Part shown: one piece after another, positions 10,032 through 16,860 of the stretch
How the letters are laid out: every line of letters begins with the position of its first letter
Position numbering within the stretch: the stretch's first letter is position 1
Source: Microbacterium kyungheense
GTDB lineage: Bacteria; Actinomycetota; Actinomycetes; Actinomycetales; Microbacteriaceae
Length of the DNA stretch: 64,000 bases
Direction: 5' to 3'
Assembly: GCF_006783905.1 (NCBI RefSeq)
Contig: NZ_VFPE01000002.1
Span: 186,001 to 250,000 of the forward strand
The notes under the pieces: generated by a model
The model's database searches: none
What the model saw: the letters and a program-made list of their open reading frames with translations, nothing else
What the model was told of the DNA's origin: nothing
Program-made: the position numbers and the translations under genes

Positions 10032-10069
10032 GGCGCCCACCGCGTGACGCCGCGGGCGCACGGCCTGGG
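10032..10069 (+). repeat. 38-bp direct repeat, right copy
   Basis: Identical to 8811-8848. Here it is followed directly by the promoter region of the DtxR-family gene, so one copy probably belongs to the ancestral serC-dtxR spacer. Confidence 0.9.
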
Positions 10070-10079
10070 TGCCGGGTGC

Positions 10080-10098
10080 GGAGGATAGGCTGTCCTTT
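10080..10098 (+). promoter_or_regulatory. possible autoregulatory iron-box-like site at the DtxR-family promoter
   Basis: AGGATAGGCTGTCCT is a partial palindrome with TAGGCT as a likely -10. It matches about 11 of 19 positions of the DtxR/IdeR consensus, much weaker than the site at 23657. It lies 27 bp before the start codon. Confidence 0.3.
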
Positions 10099-10124
10099 GC
10101 CCCTTGAGAACTGAGGACACCGCG

Positions 10125-10826
10125 ATGACAGACCTGATCGACACGACCGAGATGTACCTCCGTACGATCCTCGAGCTCGAAGAGGAGAACATCGTTCCGC
10201 TGCGTGCGCGCATCTCGGAGCGCCTCGGGCACTCGGGGCCGACGGTGTCGCAGACGATCGGCCGGATGGAGCGCGACGGTCTGGTGGTCGTGTCGGAGGA
10301 CCGTTCGCTGGAGCTCACCGACGCGGGCCGCCAGAAGGCCGTGGACGTCATGCGCAAGCACCGTCTCGCCGAACGCCTGCTGTCGGATGTCATCGGCCTG
10401 GACTGGGCGTACGTGCATGAAGAGGCGTGCCGGTGGGAGCACGTCATGAGCGAGCAGGTCGAGCGCCGCCTCGTCGAGCTGCTCGGCCACCCGACGGAGT
10501 CGCCGTACGGCAACCCGATCCCGGGCCTGGACCAGCTGGGCGACGTGCCGGCGACGCAGTTCGAGCAGGGAGTGGTGGGCCTGGTCCGCCGTCTCAACGA
10601 CGCCGGCGAGCCGATCACCGGCACGGTCCGCCGCCTCGCCGAGCCTGCGCAGGTCGACCCCGAGCTGCTGCAGCAGCTGAAGGGCGCCGGTGTCGTGCCG
10701 GGCGCCGTCGGCGACTACCGCTTCAACGAGGGCTACGTGCTGGTCCAGATGCAGGGCAGCGACGAGGGTCTCGAGCTCCCGGTCGAGCTCGCATCGCACA
10801 TCTTCCTGGTCGACGAGGCCCGCTGA
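10125..10826 (+). CDS. DtxR/IdeR-family metal-dependent regulator
   Basis: This 233-residue protein has the three-part layout of DtxR/IdeR. The N-terminal winged helix is at residues 1-70 (YLRTILELEEENIVPLRARI, recognition helix SGPTVSQTIGRMERDGL). The metal-binding/dimer domain is at 70-140 with HRLAERLL and EEACRWEHVMS, where the conserved His/Glu ligands lie. A C-terminal SH3/FeoA-like domain ends in LELPVELASHIFLV. When loaded with Fe2+ or Mn2+ it should repress iron-uptake genes; the siderophore operon at 23.7 kb carries a good matching operator. The ATG at 10125 follows TGAGGAC; the alternative start 21 bp upstream lacks a ribosome site. Confidence 0.9.
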   Translation: MTDLIDTTEMYLRTILELEEENIVPLRARISERLGHSGPTVSQTIGRMERDGLVVVSEDRSLELTDAGRQKAVDVMRKHRLAERLLSDVIGLDWAYVHEEACRWEHVMSEQVERRLVELLGHPTESPYGNPIPGLDQLGDVPATQFEQGVVGLVRRLNDAGEPITGTVRRLAEPAQVDPELLQQLKGAGVVPGAVGDYRFNEGYVLVQMQGSDEGLELPVELASHIFLVDEAR

Positions 10827-10883
10827 TCGGTGGATGCCGCCACCCCGGTGACAGGCATCCAGAGGTTTGCCAGGCGCGTAGCG

Positions 10884-10911
10884 TGACAGAATCGTGACCT
10901 TCGGGTAGCCT
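10884..10911 (+). promoter_or_regulatory. predicted sigma-A type promoter for the M23 peptidase leader
   Basis: TGACAG (10884-10889) and TAGCCT (10906-10911) with a 16-bp spacer form a reasonable -35/-10 pair. Transcription would start near 10918, giving a leader of roughly 157 bases. Confidence 0.45.
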
Positions 10912-10917
10912 CGAACA

Positions 10918-11074
10918 GTCCACCAGGCGAGAAGCCCGCCGACCGGACCCCGTGTGGATCGCCTCACCGGCTCGTCGTCCACGCGGTGCATAGCCGCGTT
11001 CCGTGTCCCGACACGTGCGCCCTCACGCAACCCGACGAGCCAGGCGCCCCGGCGCAGAGGCGCCGGAGGACAGT
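10918..11074 (+). promoter_or_regulatory. structured 5' leader, candidate riboswitch
   Basis: The leader before the M23 peptidase can fold into a closed multi-helix unit. GGCTCGTC (10970-10977) pairs with GACGAGCC (11035-11042). Inside are the hairpins CGCGG-N7-CCGCG and CGTGTC-CC-GACACG. After it comes a GGCGCC-rich repeat next to the ribosome site GGAGGA. Secreted peptidoglycan hydrolases in actinobacteria are often under the cyclic di-AMP (ydaO-class) riboswitch, but I could not confirm the ydaO consensus here, so the class is left open. Confidence 0.45.
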
Positions 11075-11980
11075 TTGGCTGAAGAGATCGAGTCGCCCGC
11101 GAACGAACCCGAGCACGACGCGACCCATCAGAGCCGTCGTGCGCGCACGCGCCAGGCCGCTCCTGCGCGACGTTCGCGCGTCGCGACCGCACCTGCGAAG
11201 TCCGCTCCTGCGACAGCGTCCGCGTCCACGCGACCCGCTGCGAAGAAGGGCCGCATCACGAAGCCGCTGCGCAGCCTCGTCATCCTGAGCATGGTCGGCG
11301 GCCTCGTCGCGACCGTGGCGCTGCCTGCGTTCGCCGCCGGCGCCGCCAAGGGTGGCGAAGAATCGATGACGCTGCAGCAGATGGCGATGGACGACGCCCA
11401 GACGTTCGTGGCGGCATCCGATTCGACGAGTGCGGAGCTCTCCCGTGACAGCTACTCCGCGACCACGTCCGAAGAGATCGAGAAGAAGAAGGCGGCCGAG
11501 GCGGCTGCCGAGCGGGCGCGCGAGGCCGCGAAGCGGGCGTCGGCGGCATCCGTCGGCACCAACATCGCGCTCATCTCGCCCGGAACCGGCGAGGTGCGCT
11601 GGCCGCTCACCAACTTCACCAAGGGCCGCGGCCTGTGGGATTCGGGATACCACCAGGGCGTCGATCTGCTGACGTCGTGCGGCACGCCCATCTACGCGAC
11701 CGCAGCCGGTGTCGTGAAGGTCTCGCAGGAGAGCTACGGCGGCTACGGCGTCGCCGTCTCGATCGACCATGTCCTGGGCGGGCAGCGCGTCAACTCGCTG
11801 TACGGTCACATGACCTACGGTTCGCGCCAGGTCGCGGTGGGCCAGTCGGTCGAGGCCGGGCAGCTCATCGGCCTGGTCGGCAGCACCGGCAGCTCGACCG
11901 CGTGCCACCTCCACTTCGAGGTCCACATCAACGGTTCCGTCGTCGACCCGTGGGCCTGGCTGCAGGCCAACGCCGGCTGA
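11075..11980 (+). CDS. secreted M23-family peptidoglycan endopeptidase
   Basis: This 301-residue protein has a long basic, Ala-rich N-terminal region, then a membrane/signal segment (LVILSMVGGLVATVALPAFA, ending near residue 90). A short charged coiled segment (EEIEKKKAAEAAAERAREAA) precedes a LytM/M23 domain. Zinc ligands are visible in GYHQGVDL (H and D) and HLHFEVHING (HxH). It should cut peptide cross-links in peptidoglycan outside the membrane. The start is taken as TTG at 11075 because a perfect GGAGGA lies 5-10 bases upstream; the ATG/GTG frames further up run through the structured leader. The domain resembles C-terminal halves of Rpf-associated hydrolases. Confidence 0.85.
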   Translation: MAEEIESPANEPEHDATHQSRRARTRQAAPARRSRVATAPAKSAPATASASTRPAAKKGRITKPLRSLVILSMVGGLVATVALPAFAAGAAKGGEESMTLQQMAMDDAQTFVAASDSTSAELSRDSYSATTSEEIEKKKAAEAAAERAREAAKRASAASVGTNIALISPGTGEVRWPLTNFTKGRGLWDSGYHQGVDLLTSCGTPIYATAAGVVKVSQESYGGYGVAVSIDHVLGGQRVNSLYGHMTYGSRQVAVGQSVEAGQLIGLVGSTGSSTACHLHFEVHINGSVVDPWAWLQANAG

Positions 11981-12013
11981 GCCTGAGCCGCCTCACGATC
12001 TGCAACACAGCAG

Positions 12014-12048
12014 CGAAGCCCCGCGCCGATGGCGCGGGGCTTCGTTCG
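12014..12048 (+). terminator. rho-independent terminator after the M23 peptidase
   Basis: A 14-bp stem (12014-12027 with 12031-12044) with a GAT loop is followed by TTCGTTCG-like sequence. It lies 34 bp after the stop codon. Confidence 0.8.
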
Positions 12049-12141
12049 TCGACACGCCACGCGGCGTTCACGATCTGCATCGCCCCGGTGTCTGCAGGGT
12101 GCGTTACCCTGAATCCGACGCTGAGAGAGCGGAGGGAGCCG

Positions 12142-12252
12142 ATGGGCTGCACACCACGCATCCGAACCATGGATGCGCTCGGACTGCTCGTCCTCCGGCA
12201 TTGCATGAGTGGATGCCGCGGCACTGCCGTGGCGCGTGGGCGCTGTCTGTGA
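12142..12252 (+). CDS. 36-residue putative leader peptide upstream of the HNH gene
   Basis: A short open frame begins at an ATG preceded by GCGGAGGGAGCCG, a strong ribosome site. The product has four Cys and several Arg (beginning MGCTPRIRTMDALGL, ending CRGTAVARGRCL). Its stop codon TGA lies at the loop edge of the following terminator hairpin, the geometry of a transcription-attenuation leader. The peptide is unlikely to function as a protein; ribosome position while reading Cys/Arg codons could decide whether the hairpin forms. It is too short for homology to be judged. Confidence 0.5.
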   Translation: MGCTPRIRTMDALGLLVLRHCMSGCRGTAVARGRCL

Positions 12253-12267
12253 GACAGCGCCTTTTTT
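12239..12267 (+). terminator. intrinsic terminator/attenuator with T-run
   Basis: GGCGCTGTCT-GTG-AGACAGCGCC forms a perfect 10-bp stem with a three-base loop followed by six T. The stop codon of the leader peptide falls at 12250-12252, at the loop. It lies 76 bp upstream of the HNH start. Confidence 0.85.
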
Positions 12268-12293
12268 CATGCCCCTGAGCCCTTGATCGTCAT

Positions 12294-12307
12294 GTGATTC
12301 GAATCAC
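12294..12307. promoter_or_regulatory. 14-bp perfect palindrome before the HNH gene
   Basis: GTGATTCGAATCAC is a perfect palindrome between the attenuator and the HNH ribosome site. It could be a repressor operator; no binding protein can be named. Confidence 0.3.
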
Positions 12308-12342
12308 CGGAAAGCCGTTCCGGCCGTTCGAGAGGATGATCA

Positions 12343-12840
12343 ATGCGCACACTGGTGCTGAATGCAGGTTACGAGCCGCTCGCGGTCGTGTCGTTCAAGA
12401 GAGCCCTCGTGCTCGTCATGAACGAGAAGGCCACGGTGATCGAGCACACCGAGATGGATCCGGTGTGGGGCACCAGACGCTCGTATGAACGCCCGGCAGT
12501 GATCATCCTGACCCGGTACGTGCGTGTGCCGGGCGGACGCCATGTGCCGGTGACCCGGCGAGGGGTGCTGCGGCGCGACAATCACCACTGCGCCTACTGC
12601 GGCAAGTCCGCCTCGACCATCGATCACGTGCTGCCGCGTTCGCGCGGCGGTGCGGACTCGTGGGAGAACCTCGTGGCGTGCTGCCTGCGGTGCAACAACG
12701 TCAAGGGCGACCGCACCCCGCAGGAGATGGACTGGGAGCTGCGGTTCACGCCTCGTCCGCCGCGCGGCGCGCAGTGGACGGTGCGCGGCACCGAGCGCAC
12801 GGACCCGCGGTGGGAGCCGTATCTGACGCTCGCTGCGTGA
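12343..12840 (+). CDS. HNH endonuclease domain protein
   Basis: This 165-residue protein has a short N-terminal domain (TLVLNAGYEPLAVVSFKRAL) and a classic HNH nuclease motif at about residues 80-120. It shows zinc-binding Cys pairs in CAYCGKS and CLRCNN, and the catalytic region IDHVLPRSRGGADSWENLV. The type is widely conserved as a single chromosomal gene in actinobacteria and is not a phage remnant. A nuclease function is expected, but the biological role is not established. An AGAGGATG ribosome site precedes the ATG at 12343. Its mRNA probably starts upstream of the leader peptide at 12142. Confidence 0.88.
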   Translation: MRTLVLNAGYEPLAVVSFKRALVLVMNEKATVIEHTEMDPVWGTRRSYERPAVIILTRYVRVPGGRHVPVTRRGVLRRDNHHCAYCGKSASTIDHVLPRSRGGADSWENLVACCLRCNNVKGDRTPQEMDWELRFTPRPPRGAQWTVRGTERTDPRWEPYLTLAA

Positions 12841-12861
12841 GACGTCGTTCCTCTCGCCCGG

Positions 12862-13383
12862 TCAGTCGGCGTCGAGGATGCGGAGCCAGCGGGTGAGGAG
12901 AGGTTCGAGGGTGCGGGTGTCTGCCTCCCCGAGCTCAGCGAGGATCCGGTGCTCGTTGGCCAGGTGCGCGGCGATCGCGCGGTCGATGAGCTCTCGGCCG
13001 ATCGGCGTGAGGCGCACCAGGCGCTTGCGGGCATCGGATGCCTCGGCCCGGCGTTCGACCAGCCCTCGTGCTTCGAGGCGGTCGACGCGCTTGGTGAGAC
13101 CGCCGGTCGTCACGAGCGTGTGGTCGGCGAGCTCCCCGGCGGCGCTCTCGTAGGGGGCTCCCGCGCGCCTCAGGGTGGCGAGCACGTCGAACTCTCCTTC
13201 GCTGAGCCCGAAGTCCGCGTAGACGGCGACCAGCCGGTCGGTGAGGATCAGGGCGATGCGGTGCAGACGGCCGATGACTCCCTGGGGGGTGGGGTCGAGG
13301 TCGGGGCGTTCGCGGCGCCACTCCTGCTGGATCTCGGCGACCCTGTCCACGGGCAGGTCGGGTGAGGGCGTCTGGGCGGCCAT
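12862..13383 (-). CDS. MarR-family transcriptional regulator
   Basis: This 173-residue protein has a MarR winged-helix core: FGLSEGEFDVLATLRRAGAP, then recognition helix TTGGLTKRVDRLEARGLVER and wing ASDARKRLVRLT. It is divergent from an EamA-type exporter with a 39-bp gap holding two matched palindromes. The ATG at 13381-13383 is the natural start; the longer upstream frame is antisense to the exporter. It most likely represses itself and the exporter and lets go on binding a small aromatic or toxic ligand, as other MarR proteins do. Confidence 0.9.
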   Translation of the reverse strand: MAAQTPSPDLPVDRVAEIQQEWRRERPDLDPTPQGVIGRLHRIALILTDRLVAVYADFGLSEGEFDVLATLRRAGAPYESAAGELADHTLVTTGGLTKRVDRLEARGLVERRAEASDARKRLVRLTPIGRELIDRAIAAHLANEHRILAELGEADTRTLEPLLTRWLRILDAD

Positions 13384-13393
13384 GGGACCAGGA

Positions 13394-13432
13394 TACCTTC
13401 CCGGTAAGGTAAAGTATCTTCCATGGAAGATA
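13394..13432. promoter_or_regulatory. tandem MarR-type operators
   Basis: Two related palindromes occur: TACCTT-N6-AAGGTA (13394-13411) and TATCTTCCATGGAAGATA (13415-13432). Their centres are 21 bp apart, two helical turns. The second covers the start codon of the exporter. Shared form: TAYCTT-N6-AAGRTA. Confidence 0.75.
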
Positions 13433-14322
13433 AGCGTTGGCTGTGGGTGATCGTGACGGCGATCGCACCGATCGCGTGGGGGAGCGGCTACGTCGTGACG
13501 AGGCAGCTGCTGCCCGCGGAGGCGCCGCTGTGGGGCGGTGTGCTGCGCGCGCTGCCCGCCGGGCTGATCGTGCTGCTGCTCGCGCGCCGGCTGCCGAGCG
13601 GGTCGTGGTGGTGGCGCTCGCTCGTGCTCGGGACGCTGAACGTCGGCGGCTTCTTCGTGCTCGTGTACGTCGCAGGGCAGCGCCTGCCGTCGAGCCTTGC
13701 GGCCACGCTGATGTCGGCGTCCGCCGCGTGCATGCTGCTGTTCGCATGGCTGCTGCTGCACCGCAGGCCGAGGATCGCCGCGGTGGTGGGGGCGGCGGTG
13801 GGGCTCGCGGGCGTGGTCGTGATGCTGGGGTTCGACGCCGGCGGTGCGGACGTGTGGGGCGTCGCCGCGTCGCTCGGTGCGATGGTGGCGTCATCGATCG
13901 GCTTCGTGCTCACGTCGCGATGGGGCGCGGATGTGCCGGCGCTGCCGATGACGGCATGGCAGCTGATCGGCGGGTCGATCGTCCTGCTGCCGGTCGCCGT
14001 GCTCGTCGAGGGTGCGCCTCCGGCGCTCACGGCTCCGTCGGCGCTGGGGTTCGCATATCTCACCCTCGTGGCCACGGCGCTGGCGTATGTCGCGTGGTTC
14101 TCAGGGTTGCGGCGCCTTTCGCCGGGTGTGGTGGGCGTGGTCGGCCTGCTCAATCCGGTCGCGGGCGTGGTGCTCGGCGTCGTCATCGCCGGAGAGGCTT
14201 TCGGGGCGGCCGGATTCGTGGGGATCCTGCTCGTGCTCACGGGGATCGTGCTGGGCGCTGCGCCGCCCCGGCGTGCAGAGTCCGTGGAGGTCTCGCCCGA
14301 GCCGGCACAGTCTCGAACATAA
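13423..14322 (+). CDS. EamA/DMT-family transporter
   Basis: This 299-residue protein has about ten membrane spans arranged as two EamA repeats. The first repeat starts at WVIVTAIAPIAWGSGYVVTRQ, the second near ADVWGVAASLGAMVASSIGFV. DMT-family members export amino acids, metabolites or drugs; the substrate cannot be read from the sequence. The ATG at 13423 lies inside the second operator palindrome and has no upstream ribosome site, so the message may be leaderless or nearly so. Regulation by the divergent MarR protein is strongly suggested. Confidence 0.88.
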   Translation: MEDKRWLWVIVTAIAPIAWGSGYVVTRQLLPAEAPLWGGVLRALPAGLIVLLLARRLPSGSWWWRSLVLGTLNVGGFFVLVYVAGQRLPSSLAATLMSASAACMLLFAWLLLHRRPRIAAVVGAAVGLAGVVVMLGFDAGGADVWGVAASLGAMVASSIGFVLTSRWGADVPALPMTAWQLIGGSIVLLPVAVLVEGAPPALTAPSALGFAYLTLVATALAYVAWFSGLRRLSPGVVGVVGLLNPVAGVVLGVVIAGEAFGAAGFVGILLVLTGIVLGAAPPRRAESVEVSPEPAQSRT

Positions 14323-14366
14323 CTGTCGGAAGCGGGAGGTATGGTCGTTCCCATCGATTGAAGTGC

Positions 14367-14382
14367 TAGAACATCTGTTCTA
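14367..14382 (+). promoter_or_regulatory. SOS (LexA) box
   Basis: TAGAACATCTGTTCTA is a perfect palindrome containing GAAC-N4-GTTC, the Gram-positive/actinobacterial LexA consensus. It lies 10 bp upstream of the imuA start, over the promoter of the mutasome operon. Confidence 0.92.
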
Positions 14383-14392
14383 ACATTGAGAG

Positions 14393-15163
14393 ATGGGGGC
14401 GATCGTGCAGCTCACTGCTCAGCGTTCCGTCCAGGACGTGCAAGAGGCGGATTCCGAGAGGGATCCCGCCGGAGCCGTCGCGACGCTGCGCGCCCAGCTC
14501 GAACGTGTGCAGGGCCGCCGGATGGACGCCCCGGTGCTGCCGGTGCTCCCGGCGCTGGCCTCGCTGCTTCCCGGCGGCGGGCTGCGTCCCGGTGCCGCAT
14601 ACTCCTTGCCGCGTTCGACCTCGGTGCTCCTGGCGCTGCTCGCCCAGCCGTCCCAGTCCGGTTCGTGGTGCGGGGTGATCGGTGTGCCGAGGCTCGGCGC
14701 CGAGGCGGCCGAAGGACTCGGGGTCGATCTGTCGCACCTCGTGCTCATCCCCGATCCCGGCGCCCGATGGCTCGCGGTCACCTCGACGGTCGCCGAGGTG
14801 CTGCCGGTGGTCGCCGTGCGGCCGTCGGGGCGCGCCGCCGACGGCGAGATCGCGCGTCTGGCCGCCCGGCTGCGCGATCGCGGAGCCGTGCTCCTCGTGC
14901 AGGGGCCGTGGCCGCAGGCCGAGGCGGTGCTCGAGGTCGGTGAGCCGACGTGGGAGGGCGTGGGCCGCGGCCATGGGTATCTCTCCGGCCGCGAGGTGAC
15001 GATCACCTCGTCGAGCCGGCGCTGGCCGCGGTCTCGACGGACGCGGGTGATGCTTCCGGACGCCTCGGGGCACGTGTCCGCCGTCCCGGAGCGGATGCGG
15101 GTGGTCGAGCCCCTGCGCCGCGTCTCGGACGATGCCGCGCTCGCCAGGGCGGTGGGGACATGA
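14393..15163 (+). CDS. imuA: ImuA-type mutasome accessory protein (RecA-like)
   Basis: This 256-residue protein resembles a shortened RecA/ImuA-prime fold. It has the block LPALASLLPGGGLRPGAAYSL, where RecA would have its helper region before Walker A, and a core GSWCGVIGVPRLGAEAAEGLGVD without a full Walker A lysine. It is first in an imuA-imuB-dnaE2 operon under a LexA box, and its stop overlaps the imuB start (ATGA). In mycobacteria ImuA-prime interacts with ImuB in damage-induced mutagenesis. The assignment depends heavily on position, since these proteins are poorly conserved. Confidence 0.75.
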   Translation: MGAIVQLTAQRSVQDVQEADSERDPAGAVATLRAQLERVQGRRMDAPVLPVLPALASLLPGGGLRPGAAYSLPRSTSVLLALLAQPSQSGSWCGVIGVPRLGAEAAEGLGVDLSHLVLIPDPGARWLAVTSTVAEVLPVVAVRPSGRAADGEIARLAARLRDRGAVLLVQGPWPQAEAVLEVGEPTWEGVGRGHGYLSGREVTITSSSRRWPRSRRTRVMLPDASGHVSAVPERMRVVEPLRRVSDDAALARAVGT

Positions 15164-16848
15164 CACCCTCGGCGCCCGTCCGGAGCCTCGTGCTGTGGTT
15201 CCCCGACTGGCCCGTCACGGCGATCGCCCGAGAGGCCGGCTCGGCGCAGGACGAGGCGGGGATGCGGCATCCCATCGCCGTCGTCGAACGCAACCTCGTC
15301 GTCGCGTGCTCGGCGTCGGCGCGTGCCGAGGGGGTGCGCCGCGGGCAGCGACGGCGCGACGCCCAGGCGCGCTGCCCGGGGCTCACGGTGGTCGCCGCCG
15401 ATGCGGCCCGCGACCAGCGGGCCTTCGCCCCGGTGGTGGCGCTGATCGAAGAGCGCGCACCGGGGGTGCAGCTGGTGAGACCCGGGCTGTGCGCGCTGCG
15501 TGCGCGTGGCCCGGCGCGGTACTACGGCGGCGAGACCGAGGCGGCGCGCATGCTCCTGGCGGCGCTGCGCGACCAGGGGCTCGAGGGGGTGCGGGCGGGG
15601 ATCGCCGACGGCCCGTTCACGGCGGAGCAGGCGGCGCGTGCCGGCACGCGCGCCCACGAGCCGGTGTTCGTGGTGCCTGCCGGGGGAGCGGCCGGATTCC
15701 TTGCGCCGCTGTCGGTCGCGGTGCTCGACGCGGCGGTCGGAGGACCGGCCGGCGGGACGCCGGGCACGCAGGGGGCGGCCGATCTCGTGGGGCTGCTCGC
15801 GCGGCTGGGCGTGCAGACGCTGGGCGGATTCGCCGAGATGCCTCCCGACCGTGTGCGCGAGCGGTTCGGCGAGCGAGGGGTGCGGCTCCATGCGCTCGCC
15901 GCCGGCCAGGACTCGCGGCCCGTCGAGCCGCGGACGCCGCCGCCCGAGCTGCAGCGCGAGGTCGCGTTCGAGCCGCCGCTCGAGATCGCCGACCAGGTGG
16001 CGTTCGCGATGCGCGTCACCGCCGATGACTTCGTCGCCGGTCTCGGCGCGGTCGACCTCGTGTGCACCGAGCTGCGGGTCGAGCTCGTCGGCGACCGGGG
16101 CGAGCGCAGCGAGCGGGTGTGGCTGCATCCCGGATCGTTCGATGCGCCGGCGATCGTCGACCGCGTGCGCTGGCAGCTGGCCGAAGACGTGGGGACGGGG
16201 GATGCCGGCGGCCCCGGCGACTCCGCGCGCGGCGGACTGCGCAGCGGCGTGGCGCTGGTGCGGATCTCGCCCGAGGCGGTGGATGCGGCATCCCACCACG
16301 CTCCGGCGCTGTTCGGCGGTGGTCCCGAGCAGCGCGTGCACCACGCGCTGTCGCGGGTGCAGGCGATGCTGGGGCACCGTGGCGTGCTCACGCCCGCGAT
16401 CGGCGGCGGGCGCTGGCTGGCCGAGCGGCAGGTGCTCGTGCCGTGGGGCGACAAGGATGCACGCGACCGGCGACCCGGCGTGCGCGCCACCGACGGTGCG
16501 GGAGGCCTTGCGGCGCAGCGCGCCCGGCCGTGGCCAGGGAGCCTGCCCGATCCGCTGCCGACGACGGTGTTCGCCGACCCCGTCCCGGTCGATGTGCGCG
16601 CGCTCGGCGGCGAACTGGTCGACGTCGACGAGCGCGGCACGGTGTCGGCGGTGCCCGCGTTCCTCATCGAGAGCGGGCGGCGCCGGGCGATCGAAGCGTG
16701 GGCAGGGCCGTGGCCGGTGGTCGAGCGGGGATGGGATGCCGTCCGTGCGCGACGTGCGCACCGGTTCCAGGTCGTCGACGCTGACGGGGGAGCCTGGCTG
16801 CTCGTGTGCGACGGCGACGCCTGGACCGCGGAGGCGACGTATGACTAG
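15160..16848 (+). CDS. imuB: ImuB, Y-family polymerase-like mutasome scaffold
   Basis: This 562-residue protein has the Y-family polymerase layout but lacks the usual catalytic carboxylates. The N-terminal block reads SLVLWFPDWPVTAIA instead of the DxDxFFA motif, and no SxDE motif is seen. The helix-hairpin-helix region LLARLGVQTLGGFAEMP is kept. ImuB is therefore expected to bridge the beta clamp and DnaE2 and not to polymerise. The ATG at 15160 overlaps the imuA stop; the open frame upstream is a shadow. It ends 12 bp before dnaE2. Confidence 0.9.
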   Translation: MTPSAPVRSLVLWFPDWPVTAIAREAGSAQDEAGMRHPIAVVERNLVVACSASARAEGVRRGQRRRDAQARCPGLTVVAADAARDQRAFAPVVALIEERAPGVQLVRPGLCALRARGPARYYGGETEAARMLLAALRDQGLEGVRAGIADGPFTAEQAARAGTRAHEPVFVVPAGGAAGFLAPLSVAVLDAAVGGPAGGTPGTQGAADLVGLLARLGVQTLGGFAEMPPDRVRERFGERGVRLHALAAGQDSRPVEPRTPPPELQREVAFEPPLEIADQVAFAMRVTADDFVAGLGAVDLVCTELRVELVGDRGERSERVWLHPGSFDAPAIVDRVRWQLAEDVGTGDAGGPGDSARGGLRSGVALVRISPEAVDAASHHAPALFGGGPEQRVHHALSRVQAMLGHRGVLTPAIGGGRWLAERQVLVPWGDKDARDRRPGVRATDGAGGLAAQRARPWPGSLPDPLPTTVFADPVPVDVRALGGELVDVDERGTVSAVPAFLIESGRRRAIEAWAGPWPVVERGWDAVRARRAHRFQVVDADGGAWLLVCDGDAWTAEATYD

Positions 16849-16860
16849 CGGGCCGGGCTG

